Part shown: positions 1 to 10,440 of the stretch, piece by piece
Position numbering within the stretch: position 1 is the stretch's first letter
Layout of the letters: every line of letters starts with the position of its first letter
Source: Trileptium ribeirensis
Taxonomy: Eukaryota > Nematoda > Enoplea > Enoplida > Thoracostomopsidae
Direction of reading: 5' to 3'
NCBI GenBank assembly: GCA_030248225.1
Contig: JASANE010026709.1
Coordinates: forward strand, 1 to 64,000
Length of the DNA stretch: 64,000 nucleotides
Position numbers and translations under genes: made by a program
Notes under the pieces: model-generated
Seen by the model: only the letters and a program-made list of their open reading frames with translations
The model's database searches: none
Told to the model about the DNA's origin: nothing

Positions 1-1466
1 CATTTCCTTTTATACTACGATTTCTCCCTGCTGAAGCGTCTGGGCCCTCATAGCTTCCAAAATCGTCGGCAACTTCCAATAAGCCCGTGCCCTACGTACA
101 AAGCAAAACTACAAAAGCATACGAAGCAAACATTTCAAAATTTTAAACTATCGTGAGACAAATATAAGTGTATATACATACGGCGCTTGTGTGGTTTGTA
201 TTAAATAGAGACGAAGACAACAACTCTGGTCTACAGGGATAATGATCGTCGCTGGTGGGCGGCTGTTGCACAGCTAAACAATTTGTAGCAGCGGACAGTG
301 GCCGAAGAGTTCCAATAGCTCTAAACCTCGCGCTGGTCGGCGCGACCAATTTTAAAACGAAAAATGTACGAGCGCTCAGAGCGCCAGCGACGCATTAAGA
401 TTTGAACGGCTTTTGTGTGATTGCGAGCCAACGGAGAACAGTAGGCGGCCGGGGGCGGGACCAGGTTCAAGCCCTGGCGGGTCGCCTACTGATAGAAATA
501 TTAAATTTAACGTGTCTCTCATAGGTGGCCTGTTAGAGGCCGTTTTGTAAGATAACAACATAAAATTTTGGTGCCCCGATAGGGTTATCAGGGTCCTGCT
601 CGGGCCGGTTAAGTTAAGTGGCCCCGGTTTTCGGTTAGATAGTTAGGGTGTGACCCTCGAAAAATTGGGGAGTTTTGGTTATTTCGATCGAGATCGGGGA
701 CTTTGAAAATTGGGTGTTTAAACGCTTGGTTAGGGGTCCCTAAGTAAGTATTTATGAGTAAGAGATAAATGGACCCGGACCCACAATTTACAAGCCTAGT
801 GAATCCCTTATGACAAATTGACAGGCCCGCCTGGCCTTAGATGGCAAAATTTAGTAGAATTTTTCTTTAAAGTAGACCCTTATAAAATGACGTTTTAGGC
901 AGGTTCTGTCGCCTTTCTTTCCTGAAAATTGGGTGTCTCACCTTATTCCTTAGTTCAGTTATTCCGCAACCGCATGCCAGGATGGGTCCTCGAGGTTAAA
1001 ATGTTACAAAAATTCTCCCCCTAGATTTTCACTTGAAATTTCCGTATGCTGCCCCGACCCATCTGGGCTCGCGGTACTACACTCTTTCACACACATAAAA
1101 CAAAACATGAATTAAAACATTTCTTTATGCACACACGCAAATTTTGTAAATGCACATGTTACCATCGAATTTACTTAGGGTCGACCGGATACCGCACATT
1201 GAGAGTCCAATTATTCCATTGTAGTGCCAAGATCACCCCGTGCACCTCGGGCGGGTGGAGCGTGACGATACAACAGGTTACAAGAACAGTACATTTTTAT
1301 TTTTATAACAACAGCAATGAATAGTACACAATATAGCACCCGAGTCACGCTCCACCGGTATCCGATCGCCCGTCCCACAACATTTTGTCCCTTGCTTTGA
1401 CCTACAATTGGATATTCCCTCCTTTTGTATATCTTGTTGGGGTCCTAAAAATCTCGGGCTGTTACA
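1..1466 (-). mobile_element. Partial LTR of the giant retroelement family, inverted, cut by the window edge
   Basis: Read on the minus strand this begins at 1466 with TGTAACAGCCCGAG, the same start as the two LTRs of the 27-kb element, and runs off the window at base 1. It carries the family landmarks in the expected order: the U3 palindrome GGTGGAGCGTGAC (1254-1266 and 1344-1356), the 53-nt tRNA-half-like hairpin (439-491), the CCTCGCGC hairpin (about 318-340), and a TATA box (TATAAAAGG on the minus strand, about 6-14). The rest of the LTR, and perhaps a whole element, lies outside the window. Its inner edge interrupts a hAT transposase reading frame, so it is a real insertion boundary. Confidence 0.9.
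439..491 (-). other. 53-nt tRNA-half-like hairpin, copy in left LTR
   Basis: The outer stem is CAGTAGGCG paired with CGCCTACTG (9 bp). An inner hairpin CCAGG / CCTGG has loop TTCAAGC. In the plus orientation the inner arm reads GGTTCAAGCCC, a full match to a tRNA B box, so the whole resembles an acceptor stem plus T arm. The same 53-nt structure occurs in the other well-preserved LTR copies. Confidence 0.7.
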
Positions 1467-2778
1467 CTTGTAGGACAAAGTGGTTTGACTGCGGCGACGT
1501 CGGATGGACTCAGCGCCAGTTCTGCGAATACCTTGCGTACCCTCATAGAAGACTTATACAAGTTTCCCAGATCTTGAACATGTTGGAGTGCGTCACGAAT
1601 TGCTGGTACCGAGTTACATGTGTAGTTAGCAACTAAAGCAGTAACATGTGCCACAGTGGACATAGATGGCAAGTTTTTGCCAGCGTTTTATAACTGCCTG
1701 GCAACCGTTGTGAGCGCCAGTCATGTTAGACGCACCGTCGTAGGTTTGAAATCGAAGGTTCTCTTCTAGGCTTAAGCCAAATCGAAGGCACGCATCTTTG
1801 ACAATTTGGGCTAGCGCCTGTCCCGTAGTTTGCTTCGATTCGTAAAAGCCGAGGAACGTTTCATGCGGCTGCAACATTTTATCGACGTGTCGGATGCAAA
1901 TGGACTGTTGATCGGTTCTGGAGCAATCTTGTGTTCCATCAAGTATGACGCTGAACCATTTACTGTTCTGCAAAGTAGTGGCAATACTTCGCTGGACCGC
2001 GTTAGACATAATTTCTATAATCTTGTTTTGGACAAGTGGCGACGCAAAGTCCATTTTGCGCTTTAGCCATTCCCGAACTTCAGGGCGATCGACTGCAAAT
2101 GTTTGCAGTAGTTGAAAAAATTTCCGGATGCTGCTTCATGGCTACGCAGCGCTATTCCTTGCCGCAGGAGGTAGCGGATAGCGTTGAATATTGTTGCGAT
2201 ACATTGCAACGCCGTTTCGTGTTGTGTTTGGACCCGCCGGCTCATGTGTGCGCTGATAGTCTCAGCCCCTGATCGTTTCTGTGCGAGTTGAGCCACGGCT
2301 AAACGGTGTGTGTGAGTAAGTTGGTGCGCGCTGAACTTTTCAACTGCTTTCTTCCAGTTATTAAATCCACCGCTGATGAAACGATCATTCGATTTCTTAG
2401 ATAGGTCAATTAATCCCTTTTCGTTGGCCTTAGCACACAGAAAACAAACTACACTTTTCAACTGGAGCTGGCAGTGCAACTATGGAAACTTTTCATACCA
2501 GTTTTGCTGAAAACTCAATATCTTCTGTTTATTGTTCACAGTTATATGCTGTGTGGGAAAAGTGTCAGGCGCTGGTTGATATGGTTCTTCCGGTAGAGAA
2601 GTCGGAGCGATTTCGGGCTCAGGATCCTGCGCAGTGGCATAATGTGAAGTTGTTGGATCGTCGTCAGGCGGTTTTTTTTCGGTCGGTACGAGAGTGGGAG
2701 ACTTAGATATCTGCTCCGTAGCACGAGGATCTGTTTCTTGTTGGTCGATTGTTGCTGAAAGTGCAGCAGAAAAGGTGA
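1467..2778 (-). pseudogene. hAT-family transposase (ZMYM1/DUF4371 type), broken 5' part
   Basis: This reads right to left. An acidic, proline-rich N-terminal part (about 2778-2490) leads into a TTF-type zinc-finger region whose NWYEKFP motif is followed by an in-frame TAG (about 2483) where a tryptophan is expected. The DUF4371 region then continues (roughly 2479-2095), shifts frame near 2095-2105, continues with a DGTxD-type segment (DGTQD) and the YDGASNMTGAHNG motif (2054 to about 1655), and shifts again near 1650 at the position expected for the conserved CxAH motif. It stops abruptly after LCPT at 1467, where the LTR begins. These motifs are typical of domesticated and active hAT transposases related to ZMYM1. 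The gene is dead: one stop, at least two frameshifts, and its C-terminal half is displaced beyond the LTR insertion. No terminal inverted repeat was found on the right. Confidence 0.85.
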
Positions 2779-3954
2779 CTGATCATTGCCAAAAATACCA
2801 ATCGGAAAACTTAAAGGAATTTTTCTGAAATTAGTATTATTTCATGTCCCCTTGCGATTACGTAGTTTCTTGCGCATAATACTTTAATGATGTTGACCTA
2901 AACTAAGATAAGTCGGTTCCATAGTCTCAATAAAGTGTTAAAAATCTATGTTTAAACGCAACACCTTACCGAAGCAAATACGAGGAAAACGACCAAAATA
3001 AAGTACATAGGCTACATTTCTTACTATATTAAGTAATTATAAACGTTGGGTTGAAAACTCTAGGCCACTACAATCTTTAATTCGTTTGCTGCCGCGTTAG
3101 TTTGCAGTGTATGAAACGTGTGTTACAGTAACACATTCCGGTGCATTATAGTCTCCCCCAAAATCTATTCTCAATAACGAACGACAGCTCGAATACTTAC
3201 TTTTGCTAAAGCTAATCCATGTGTACAGTTAAAGTTCCAACTCTGATCGGAAACACAAAAACAAAAAGTGGTGGTGTAACCTAAAATCCGTACAATCCGA
3301 ATAAAGTACAAACAGTCTAATACATACATGCAGACGGCCGGTCATCGGTCCCACGGGGGGCTAACTCACCTGGCCGGCAAAATTTTTCTAGGAGGGGTTG
3401 GAGATGAGGATCTTTATTGCTCCTCGCCGGCATATTTTGCACTACGGGTACACTTTTGCACTACGGGGGAAGGGGAGGGAGTAACCCTAGCTTTAGCGCT
3501 CCGAAGGGGTGGAGGGGTACCAATCTACCCCTGTCGGCTGTGTATGGTCTAGTACCTGCCAGCCCCCACCCCCCCACTTTTAAAAAAGTTCCGCCGCCCG
3601 TGTTTTCGTATAATAAATATGATTGTTACCTTTAGTATAAATATTAGTTACATACCTGTTTTTGTTTTTTCCCTGCTGAGAAACCAAATGAATGTAACGA
3701 TAACGATGAAGAATTCTTTCTTTTTTCCATGATAGGACATTTGTTACAAATAAACACGTTTGATGCAATCAATAAAAACTACGCACCTAATGTAAGTTCT
3801 GAAATAGACGAAAGTACTACACAGGATGCAGTAATAACTTGAAGACGATGCAAATTTTTTTTTGGGGGGGGGTCCAGCTCTATGGCGGACCCCCCAACCA
3901 AATTTTTTTGGGGGGTCCTGACCCCTCGGACCCCCTCAGTTTTACGCCAGTGTT
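2779..3954. other. Non-coding stretch, no gene seen
   Basis: AT-rich sequence without a convincing reading frame. At about 3850-3930 there are two poly-T/poly-G tracts around GGACCCCCC, which look like the end of a small repeat, but no family could be assigned. Confidence 0.5.
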
Positions 3955-4750
3955 CGGCTTCTCCGACTTCCCCGTGAACTGCTGGTTGACCTAACGGAAT
4001 CGATAGCTTAGTGGGAAGCGCGCGTTAACCATGCTCTTCGGTCTGGCACCTATACTATCCCACGCTCTAATGGCATTGCGGTCACTATAGGCAGGGTCAA
4101 CCCTTAAACCTGGTCAGAGATATTATAGCTGACCCGCCTTTCTATCATTTTCCCACGAAGTTCCCCGGGTTTTGATTTCGTATCACCAGTGATCGCAAGG
4201 CTTAAAACCCTGCTATTCACAATTTTGCTTAGTCCAGGGGGCCCATGTCAACATTAGGGGCCGGACGTTATAATGTTAGAAAATACAACAGCTTAGAGTG
4301 GGTGTTCGGGGGCGGCAGTCCCCCCACTAGTTAGGCCTACGCTTTACCTTATCCAAAAATTTCTTGAGGGGGAGAATTTGGGCGGAAGGTAGAAGGCCTC
4401 AGTGCTTAATCTGTTCTAAATATCGGTTGTATGCCTGTCTATTTTCCGTTCAACAGTGTACTCAGCCTGAGACTTATTGGTTTCCTATATGCATACCACT
4501 TGTGCATAAAATTCACTACTTCAGATTTTTATTCATTCTGTATTAACGACGCACACATGGCTTTTAAACATCAAAGCGAAATTATATGGTACCATGTCAC
4601 CCGAACAAAAACGCAAAACAATACAAATCACGAACTATTACAGCGATGGTATTATGTTAAGATTGCCTGACCATTCTATGCCCAGTCGACATGCAACAAT
4701 CATCCTCTCCCCCTTTTTCTTGCTTCAAGCGATGCGACACCCGGAACAAG
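3955..4750 (-). repeat. Degenerate inverted LTR, left part, cut by the 27-kb element
   Basis: Between about 3955 and 4230 the plus strand is similar, with many substitutions, to the reverse complement of the LTR 3' end (compare 54870-55080): matching blocks include CTTCTCCGACTTCCCC, GTTGACCTAACGGAA, TAGCTTAG, TTCGGTCTGGCACCTATACT and GTCAACCCTTAA. The stretch 4230-4750 is too diverged to align by eye. It probably continues at 31840-34556, because that segment carries the remaining LTR landmarks in the same inverted orientation up to the terminal TGTAAC. The young element would therefore have landed inside an old LTR of its own family. Confidence 0.65.
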
Positions 4751-4862
4751 TGTAACAGCCCGAGATTTTTTTAGGATTCTAACTGGATATACAAAAGGAG
4801 AAAATATCCAATTGTAGGTCAAAATGAGGGGCAAAATGTTTTGGGACGGGCGGTCGGATACC

Positions 4863-4963
4863 GGTGGAGCGTGACCGGAATACTATGTTGCATATTATCA
4901 ATTGTTGTTGTCATAAAATAAAATGTATTATGGATGTATTTTGTCGTATTGTCACGCTCCACC
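4863..4963. promoter_or_regulatory. U3 palindrome GGTGGAGCGTGAC / GTCACGCTCCACC, 5' LTR
   Basis: The two 13-bp inverted arms lie at 4863-4875 and 4951-4963 and enclose an AT-rich spacer of about 75 bases. The same arms occur in the 3' LTR (27778-27790, 27866-27878), the left LTR (1254-1266, 1344-1356), the solo LTR (58485-58497, 58581-58592) and, with one change in one arm, the degenerate LTR (34376-34387, 34465-34476). The spacer is poorly conserved. This pattern fits a hairpin or a paired protein-binding site. Confidence 0.75.
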
Positions 4964-5698
4964 CGCCCGAGGTGCACGGGGTGATTTTGGCACCAAAATG
5001 GAATACATGTGATCTCAAGTATGGTATCCGGTCGACCCTAAGTGAATTCAATAATGTCATATGTGTGTAACATGAAGTGTTATGTTATTGTATGTTTTAT
5101 GGTAAAAGGGATGTAGCGCCGCGTGTCTGGATGGGCTTGAGCATTACGTGAAATTTTGGAGGGTTTTCTATATCAGCTCGGATCTCGAGGACCCATCCTG
5201 GCATGCGGTTGCGAAATAATTAAACCAATAAGTAAAGCGAGCAATCAGATTTTAGGGGCAGAAAAGCGATGGAACTCAGCTCAAGCGTTCATTTTGTAAG
5301 GCCTACTTAAAAGCAAAATTTTACTAGTTTTGGACACCTAAGGCCAAGTGGGCTTAGCACATCGCTAATTGGGCTCCCTAAGGCTTCAAAATTTCGCGGT
5401 CGGGCCGACTTGGCCCTCACCGGTAGGTACTTAGGGACCCCCAACTAAGCGTTTAAACACCCAATTTTCAAGTACTTAAATCTCGATCAAAATAACCAAA
5501 ACTCCCCAATTTTTCGGTTTCTACACCTCCACGGGGCCTTACTCAAACTGTTTCGTCGAGAACCGGGGGCAGATAACTCAACTGGTCCGAGCAGGACCTC
5601 GATAACCCTCCCAGGACACCAAAATTTTCTAACTTTAGCTTACAAAATGGCCTCTAACGGGCCACCTATAGGAGCTGCATTAAATTTAATATTTTTAT

Positions 5699-5751
5699 CA
5701 GTAGGCGACCAGCCAGGGCATGAACCTGGTCCTGCCCCCGGCCGCCTACTG
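5699..5751 (+). other. 53-nt tRNA-half-like hairpin, 5' LTR
   Basis: CAGTAGGCG (5699-5707) pairs with CGCCTACTG (5743-5751). Inside, CCAGG and CCTGG form a second stem. The structure is 53 nt in all four intact copies. In the solo LTR the outermost C-G pair is replaced by G-C, a compensatory change. It lies in U3 upstream of the TATA box, so it is in the genomic RNA only at the 3' end. Confidence 0.7.
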
Positions 5752-6112
5752 CTCTCCGTTGGCTCGCAATCAGCAGGAACGAGTCCAAATTTTGATACAT
5801 TTCGGGCGCCCTGAGCGCTCGTATAAAGTTCCTCTCGGAAAATTTTTCGCCGACCAGGGCGAGGTTTAGCGGTCGCTGGCACGGCTCGGCCAAGTTGTGT
5901 TGTTGCTATAACCGATTTATTACACTGGCGAGTGTCCACTGCGGCCGTCATTGCTATTGTTTAATTGCTACAGCTTGTCGGTTTTGGCTCATACACATAT
6001 GTATGTTTTTGTGTTTTGTTGACCATCATACAGAAAGGAATTTTAAATTTTAAATTTTGCGCTTTCGAAGTTTACCAAAAGGGGTCTAGCGAGGAAGGGG
6101 GTAGGAGTTTAG

Positions 6113-6120
6113 TATAAAAG
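6113..6120 (+). promoter_or_regulatory. LTR TATA box (TATAAAAG), 5' LTR
   Basis: TATAAAAGGAAA sits in a block conserved in every LTR copy of the window: 29027-29034 in the 3' LTR, the reverse complement at about 57082-57089 in the solo LTR, at about 6-14 in the left LTR and, decayed, near 33097. Transcription would start around 6143-6150, where CAGTCGAG is shared with the 3' LTR. The exact start is inferred. Confidence 0.8.
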
Positions 6121-6757
6121 GAAAGGGCCCGACGCAGCGTCGAAGCCAGTCGAGTGTTCGCAACAGCCGCTAGAGTCGGCGGTTTTTTTCTTTATAGCAG
6201 GCGGTTGTCGCCTTTTTGTTTCGCTGTTTTCATATTTGAGTTTTCGTTGCTGGTTTCCTTTTCTGTTTCCCAGGGGTGTCTCTTACCGTGTAGAAACGGG
6301 ACGGAGTCGCCGCTGGGGAGTTTTCTAGCTTCCAGATTTAACTAGCAGGGATCGCCCTTACGGGTGCTGGTGCATCCGACGGATGCCCCTGCGCGACCGT
6401 GAGTGCTAACCAACGCAGCTGAGCAGAGTGCACGCCAAAATTGTTGGGAAAACTTTAAAGCTCGATTGGTTCCCCGCTCGCCGGGTCGTCATTTTGTTTT
6501 AGACCCGGGGGCGAATTTTAGCGATGTGAAAGGGTTAAAGGGCTAAGAAGCACACAAGAAGGGGAAAGGACACAGGGACACGGGAGGGGTAAGGTGTTTA
6601 ACATCAGAAACTAGTAGCGTGTTGACCTGGAGGCAGCCGCTAAGGCAAATGAGAATTGAGCATAAGTGTAAGTCAGCGCTAGGCTCCCCCATCAAAATTC
6701 GAGCATTTGGACCCTGAGCATTTCGTTTAACGTCCACCGTCAAGTCGTTTCAAAACC

Positions 6758-6793
6758 CAGTCTTCCAGGCCGTTTAGACAAGGTAGAAGACTG
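6758..6793 (+). other. R-region hairpin 1 (apical CCGTTTAGACAAGG), 5' LTR
   Basis: Lower stem CAGTCTTC / GAAGACTG (8 bp), apical motif CCGT-TTAGAC-AAGG. In the 3' LTR copy the apex is intact (ACGG), so this copy has lost one apical pair. Confidence 0.7.
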
Positions 6794-7182
6794 TAATAAT
6801 TTGCATCAACCAGTTTAGGACCCCGCCTGCAAATTGGCGCTGTAAAACCATTCTAATTTTTCAATGACCCTCAAGAGAAAATGGAGCTTCTTTCGACTCA
6901 GTGCTCCATCCGTGCTAGCTTTCGAAGTCATAGCTTGAGTCGAGTCTAAGTCATAGGAAAATCTACAAGAACAATCCCAGGTCACACGACTTAAAGACCC
7001 AGTCATTGGGAAAGTAGAGCGAGCGGTCCGCTCGGAACGGACGCAGTCATTTGCACGCGTGGAGCATTCAAGAGAAATTAAGAACGGAACCCCTGACGCT
7101 AGCCCCAGAGATTTGAGCTGCTACTCTGAGATTCGTTTAGCTCCGAATAAAAGTGTCAGTTAACTAACCCCAAAAAATTTAA

Positions 7183-7223
7183 GACGGGTCTCAGGCCGTT
7201 TAGACACGGTAGAGCACTCCGTC
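7183..7223 (+). other. R-region hairpin 2 (apical CCGTTTAGACACGG), 5' LTR
   Basis: Lower stem GACGG / CCGTC with an inner CTC / GAG, apical stem CCGT / ACGG with loop TTAGAC. The apex is the same as in hairpins 1 and 3, but the lower stem sequence is unrelated. Confidence 0.65.
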
Positions 7224-7670
7224 ACGTATCTTTACAATAGAACAATCATCGATGGGTCGATGCGGCCGCTCCATAGGGAGGGACGTATCAGGACCTTTCG
7301 TGCATTGTTGTCCCCATAGCTCACGGCTTTGCAAATCTATTATTCTAACCATGCAGGGGTATCCGAAGTGTTTTTAAGCTTAAACCACAACTAGTCCCTT
7401 TTTGTACTCAAACTGAAAAACTCGTTGAGGGTGCGGCAGTACGCGCCCTATCCATGCTTGCAAATGACTGCGGGCCTTTAGTTAAATCAAAGGCGCTCAG
7501 AGAAGAGCATGACCAAAACAGGAAACGAGACGGAGTCAGCTGCAACGTATAGCTGAGTCAAATTTCAAGTGACTTCTTGTGCTCGCACCCGTTAGTCGAG
7601 CAAAGGCCCTGAGAAAGACCCAAAGCAATCGTTTCCCTAAACTTTTTGTGAAGGAAATTTATCGGCGCGG

Positions 7671-7698
7671 ACCCATAAACCGTTTAGACACGGTGGGT
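7671..7698 (+). other. R-region hairpin 3 (apical ACCGTTTAGACACGGT), 5' LTR
   Basis: Lower stem ACCC / GGGT separated by an ATAA bulge from the apical stem ACCGT / ACGGT with loop TTAGAC. This is the third copy of the motif, about 480 bases after the second. Confidence 0.7.
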
Positions 7699-8213
7699 TT
7701 TGGTATAGCGCCCTGTTTTCATGTCAAAATCATCAATTCAAGAAATCATTACAAGGCAGACAAAATTCGGGAGAGGCGGCAGCGCCTCCCTCTTTTGATG
7801 ACGACCCGCCTTTTAAGCTGACCCTGGCGCACGCAGAGTTGATGACAAACTTTCATTACAAGTAACCAGCAGCTGACGTCCGGCCTCAAGATAAAGAACG
7901 GACTAGGCGGAGTACAAAGTGAAAAGAGGTTAATGGCAGGAGAGATGTCCAATGGCCAGAGCTTTTTAAAGGCGAAGCCAACAAACGGTCGGCAAGGAAA
8001 GTTCTATTTTGGTCCTGTCAGGCGGGTAAGGCAGACCACGGGGTACAGAAACGTAGGCGCAAGCTGAATCGATTTTTACATGGGGCTTAATCAGGATTCA
8101 CATCACCCGTTCGGTACCTAAGTATATCACGGGGTGCCCTGCGAGGTACCCACATATCTTGTTGTACATAGACTATCTTGGTTATTTGAATGTAATAACT
8201 TGTCGTTTATCTA

Positions 8214-8219
8214 AATAAA
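8214..8219 (+). terminator. Poly(A) signal AATAAA, 5' LTR copy
   Basis: AATAAA is followed by GTGTTAGGGTGTGA, a GT-rich downstream element. Both are conserved in the 3' LTR at 31116. Together with the TATA box they imply an R region of about 2.1 kb. Use of this copy must be suppressed or inefficient if full-length RNA is made. Confidence 0.65.
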
Positions 8220-9506
8220 GTGTTAGGGTGTGAAACTTTCCTGATAGGCGATATATGTTTAGTGTAGTGATAAACAGCTCTACACCATAAACAATCGAAA
8301 CTGAACCCAAGGCTAAATTTCAATCTATCACATACTTAGGCAAGTAACAACTTGGCGAGAAAAAGCCCGAACCTAAGGGGCCGCAGCGGCGAATTTCAAA
8401 GCAGCCTTGGTTTAGTCCCGAAATTCATAGTTAGGCTTGTTCAGTAGTTGGTGCACGGCTTTACTCAAATTTACTCGCGCTAAATGAGAACCCTGGGGAT
8501 TGAGCCCCAGGTGTTCCCTCAAGCTACCGGTTCGGCAAGGAACCTCTTGTGGAACCGACCAAATTTATTGTCAGGAGTAGGCTCTCGTGTACCAGGCTAA
8601 CACAAGGAATCCCGCCCCCATTTAGGGTATAAATGGAATTGAGGGAAAGGCGAGTCAGCCTTATTACCTGTGAGCAGGCTTAGGGGTTGACTCTCCCTCG
8701 GGGGACCTTCGTACCACTAGATACGTGGGCCAAAATAGGGGCCAGGCCGAACACCCTGGTTAACCCGCCGGCAGCCTACTAAGCTAAGCGGTTCCCTTAG
8801 GTCATCGCATAGATCACCGGGGAGTCGTAGAAGCCGGGGTTGTCCGGGCACCACACCAAGAAAATGGTGGTGCAGCTGGGATCCCTTAGGGCCAGAACTG
8901 GTCCTAGTACATATATTTAATTGGGGGCCACGCCGTGAGGCGTCAATAAAATTCTAAAGATAAAAGAATTTCCCAATCACTAGGTATCGGACCTCTCGCA
9001 TAGGAAGAAGCCAAGGAGATAAAGCCTAATAAAATCAAAGTATCACGCTTTTCGAATATCGCTAGTTTCGATACTAATCTCGATGTTCTATATATATATA
9101 TCGTTGTCGTCATTAGTGCTCGCGGTTTAGGTGCTCTAGAGGGCTCAACAACCATAGAATAATCTGATGGGATTTACAAAGAACCCGCTCGCTTGTTCTG
9201 GATAAGATGATTTAGGATTTCTGCTCAGGTACATGTGATGCCCTCCGGATCACCCGAGCCTAAGGTAATTTGAAGAATTCGTAGTATGAAGGAATAGAAA
9301 GGCATCCCAATGCGTGTATGAATTCGACGCGGTGATAGTCTGTGTTGGCTGGTCGTAGCCATAGGGCGAAGGCAATTTCTTTCAGGATACTTAGTGTTCC
9401 TTTAAATTGACCAATTAATAATAACTAAATAGCGAGACGAGTACTGTAAACGTGTTACTAGTACTGTCGACATTAATTCGTCGGGTGTATATTCGATTTC
9501 GAAGTA

Positions 9507-9826
9507 TCGACTTTTGGTCGTATTCGCTACGTATAGCAACACTGAACTATTCTACCGGCATTTTGGTACGCCTGGGCTCAATTCGGACCTTTGCCGACAT
9601 TTATATTCGCCCAGGGTACGATTGATTTTGCCGTACCGACTTTTGGCGATACTGAACTATACTACCGGCATTTTGGAACGTTCGGACTCAATCCGGCTAC
9701 TTGTCAACACTTTATTATTCGCTCAAGGTAAATTCAATCTTGGTTTACTGACTTTCGGCGGTATTCGCCCGATTCAGCGCTATTGAACTACCGCACCAAC
9801 GTTTCGGAACGTTTAGGCTCAATTTG
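9507..9826 (+). repeat. Imperfect tandem repeat, about three units of 110-130 bp, in the leader
   Basis: Units begin near 9507, 9637 and 9748. Each contains a CGACTTTTGG-like start, ACTGAACTAT, ACCGGCATTTTGG and a CTCAATTCGG-like end, with 15-25% differences. The role is unknown. Position between LTR and gag would suit a packaging or translation-related structure. Confidence 0.7.
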
Positions 9827-10216
9827 GACAGTTCATACAATCGTGGTTGTTGGTTGCTGCGTCACCCTTGAAATCTGCTCGATTGACGGTTTGGAGCCGG
9901 TACCGACATTACGCGAATCGTGAGAGAACTGTTACAATCCATCCGTCGCTCAGTCTCGCCTCAGTCAGCGCAGACAGTGAATCGCCAATCGAACGAATCC
10001 ACAAGAAACGCCATCGCAGTTGTGAACGATATTGATAAATATCTGCGTTAGGGTCAGTCTATGATGTCATTTTGTATATATTTCTTTGTATGCTCATTTG
10101 TTGTTCTAGTTTGATGGACCATACTAGTATATTGTTGTTGGAATATGAAATTATATCGATACCACAAACGAGACTGGTATACCGCGCGTACCCCCAAGCC
10201 AAGGGTTAGGCGGATT

Positions 10217-10440
10217 TTTTATATTTTTTTCTTTTTCCCCCCCCTAAAAACCCCGGGGGGGGAAAAGAAAATCCCTCCCCCCCCCCTAATAAACCCTTTT
10301 GTGTGGCCACCCAAAGGCCACTAAACCTCCCCCGACCCGCCCCCTATTTTCAAATAAAGGGAAAAAAAGGGGGAAAAAGACAAGGCAACTGGGTCTAGGG
10401 GTCCCCCCGCGGGAACCAAAAAGAAAATAAAAAAAAAAAC
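10217..10440. other. Homopolymer-rich patch, probably unreliable sequence
   Basis: Dense runs of C, G, A and T of 5-11 bases in almost every 15-base interval contrast sharply with both sides. This looks like a poorly called or poorly assembled patch rather than a biological repeat. Confidence 0.5.

Larger units (their letters stand above)
4751..8911 (+). repeat. 5' LTR of the 27-kb element (4161 bp)
   Basis: It is nearly collinear with 27668-31839 over its full length. Layout: TGTAAC start; U3 of about 1.39 kb with a palindrome (4863-4963) and a tRNA-half-like hairpin (5699-5751); TATA box 6113-6120; R from about 6145 to about 8235 holding three related hairpins; AATAAA at 8214-8219 followed by a GT-rich stretch; U5 of about 0.68 kb; end at CCTAGTACA. 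By eye the first 450 bases differ from the 3' LTR at about 2% of sites and the last 350 bases at up to about 7%. No convincing tRNA primer site was found directly after the LTR. Confidence 0.93.

Noticed and set aside
1046..1324. 92-codon frame in the left LTR
   Set aside because: It crosses the U3 palindrome and is not kept in the other LTR copies.
4864..5070. 68-codon reading frame repeated at 27779-27985
   Set aside because: It is shared because both lie in the LTRs, and it overlaps the U3 palindrome. The solo and left LTR copies do not keep it open.
8921..8941. Primer binding site after the 5' LTR (TGGGGGCCACG)
   Set aside because: It starts with TGG but lies about 12 bases after the LTR end, and I could not match it to a known tRNA 3' end.
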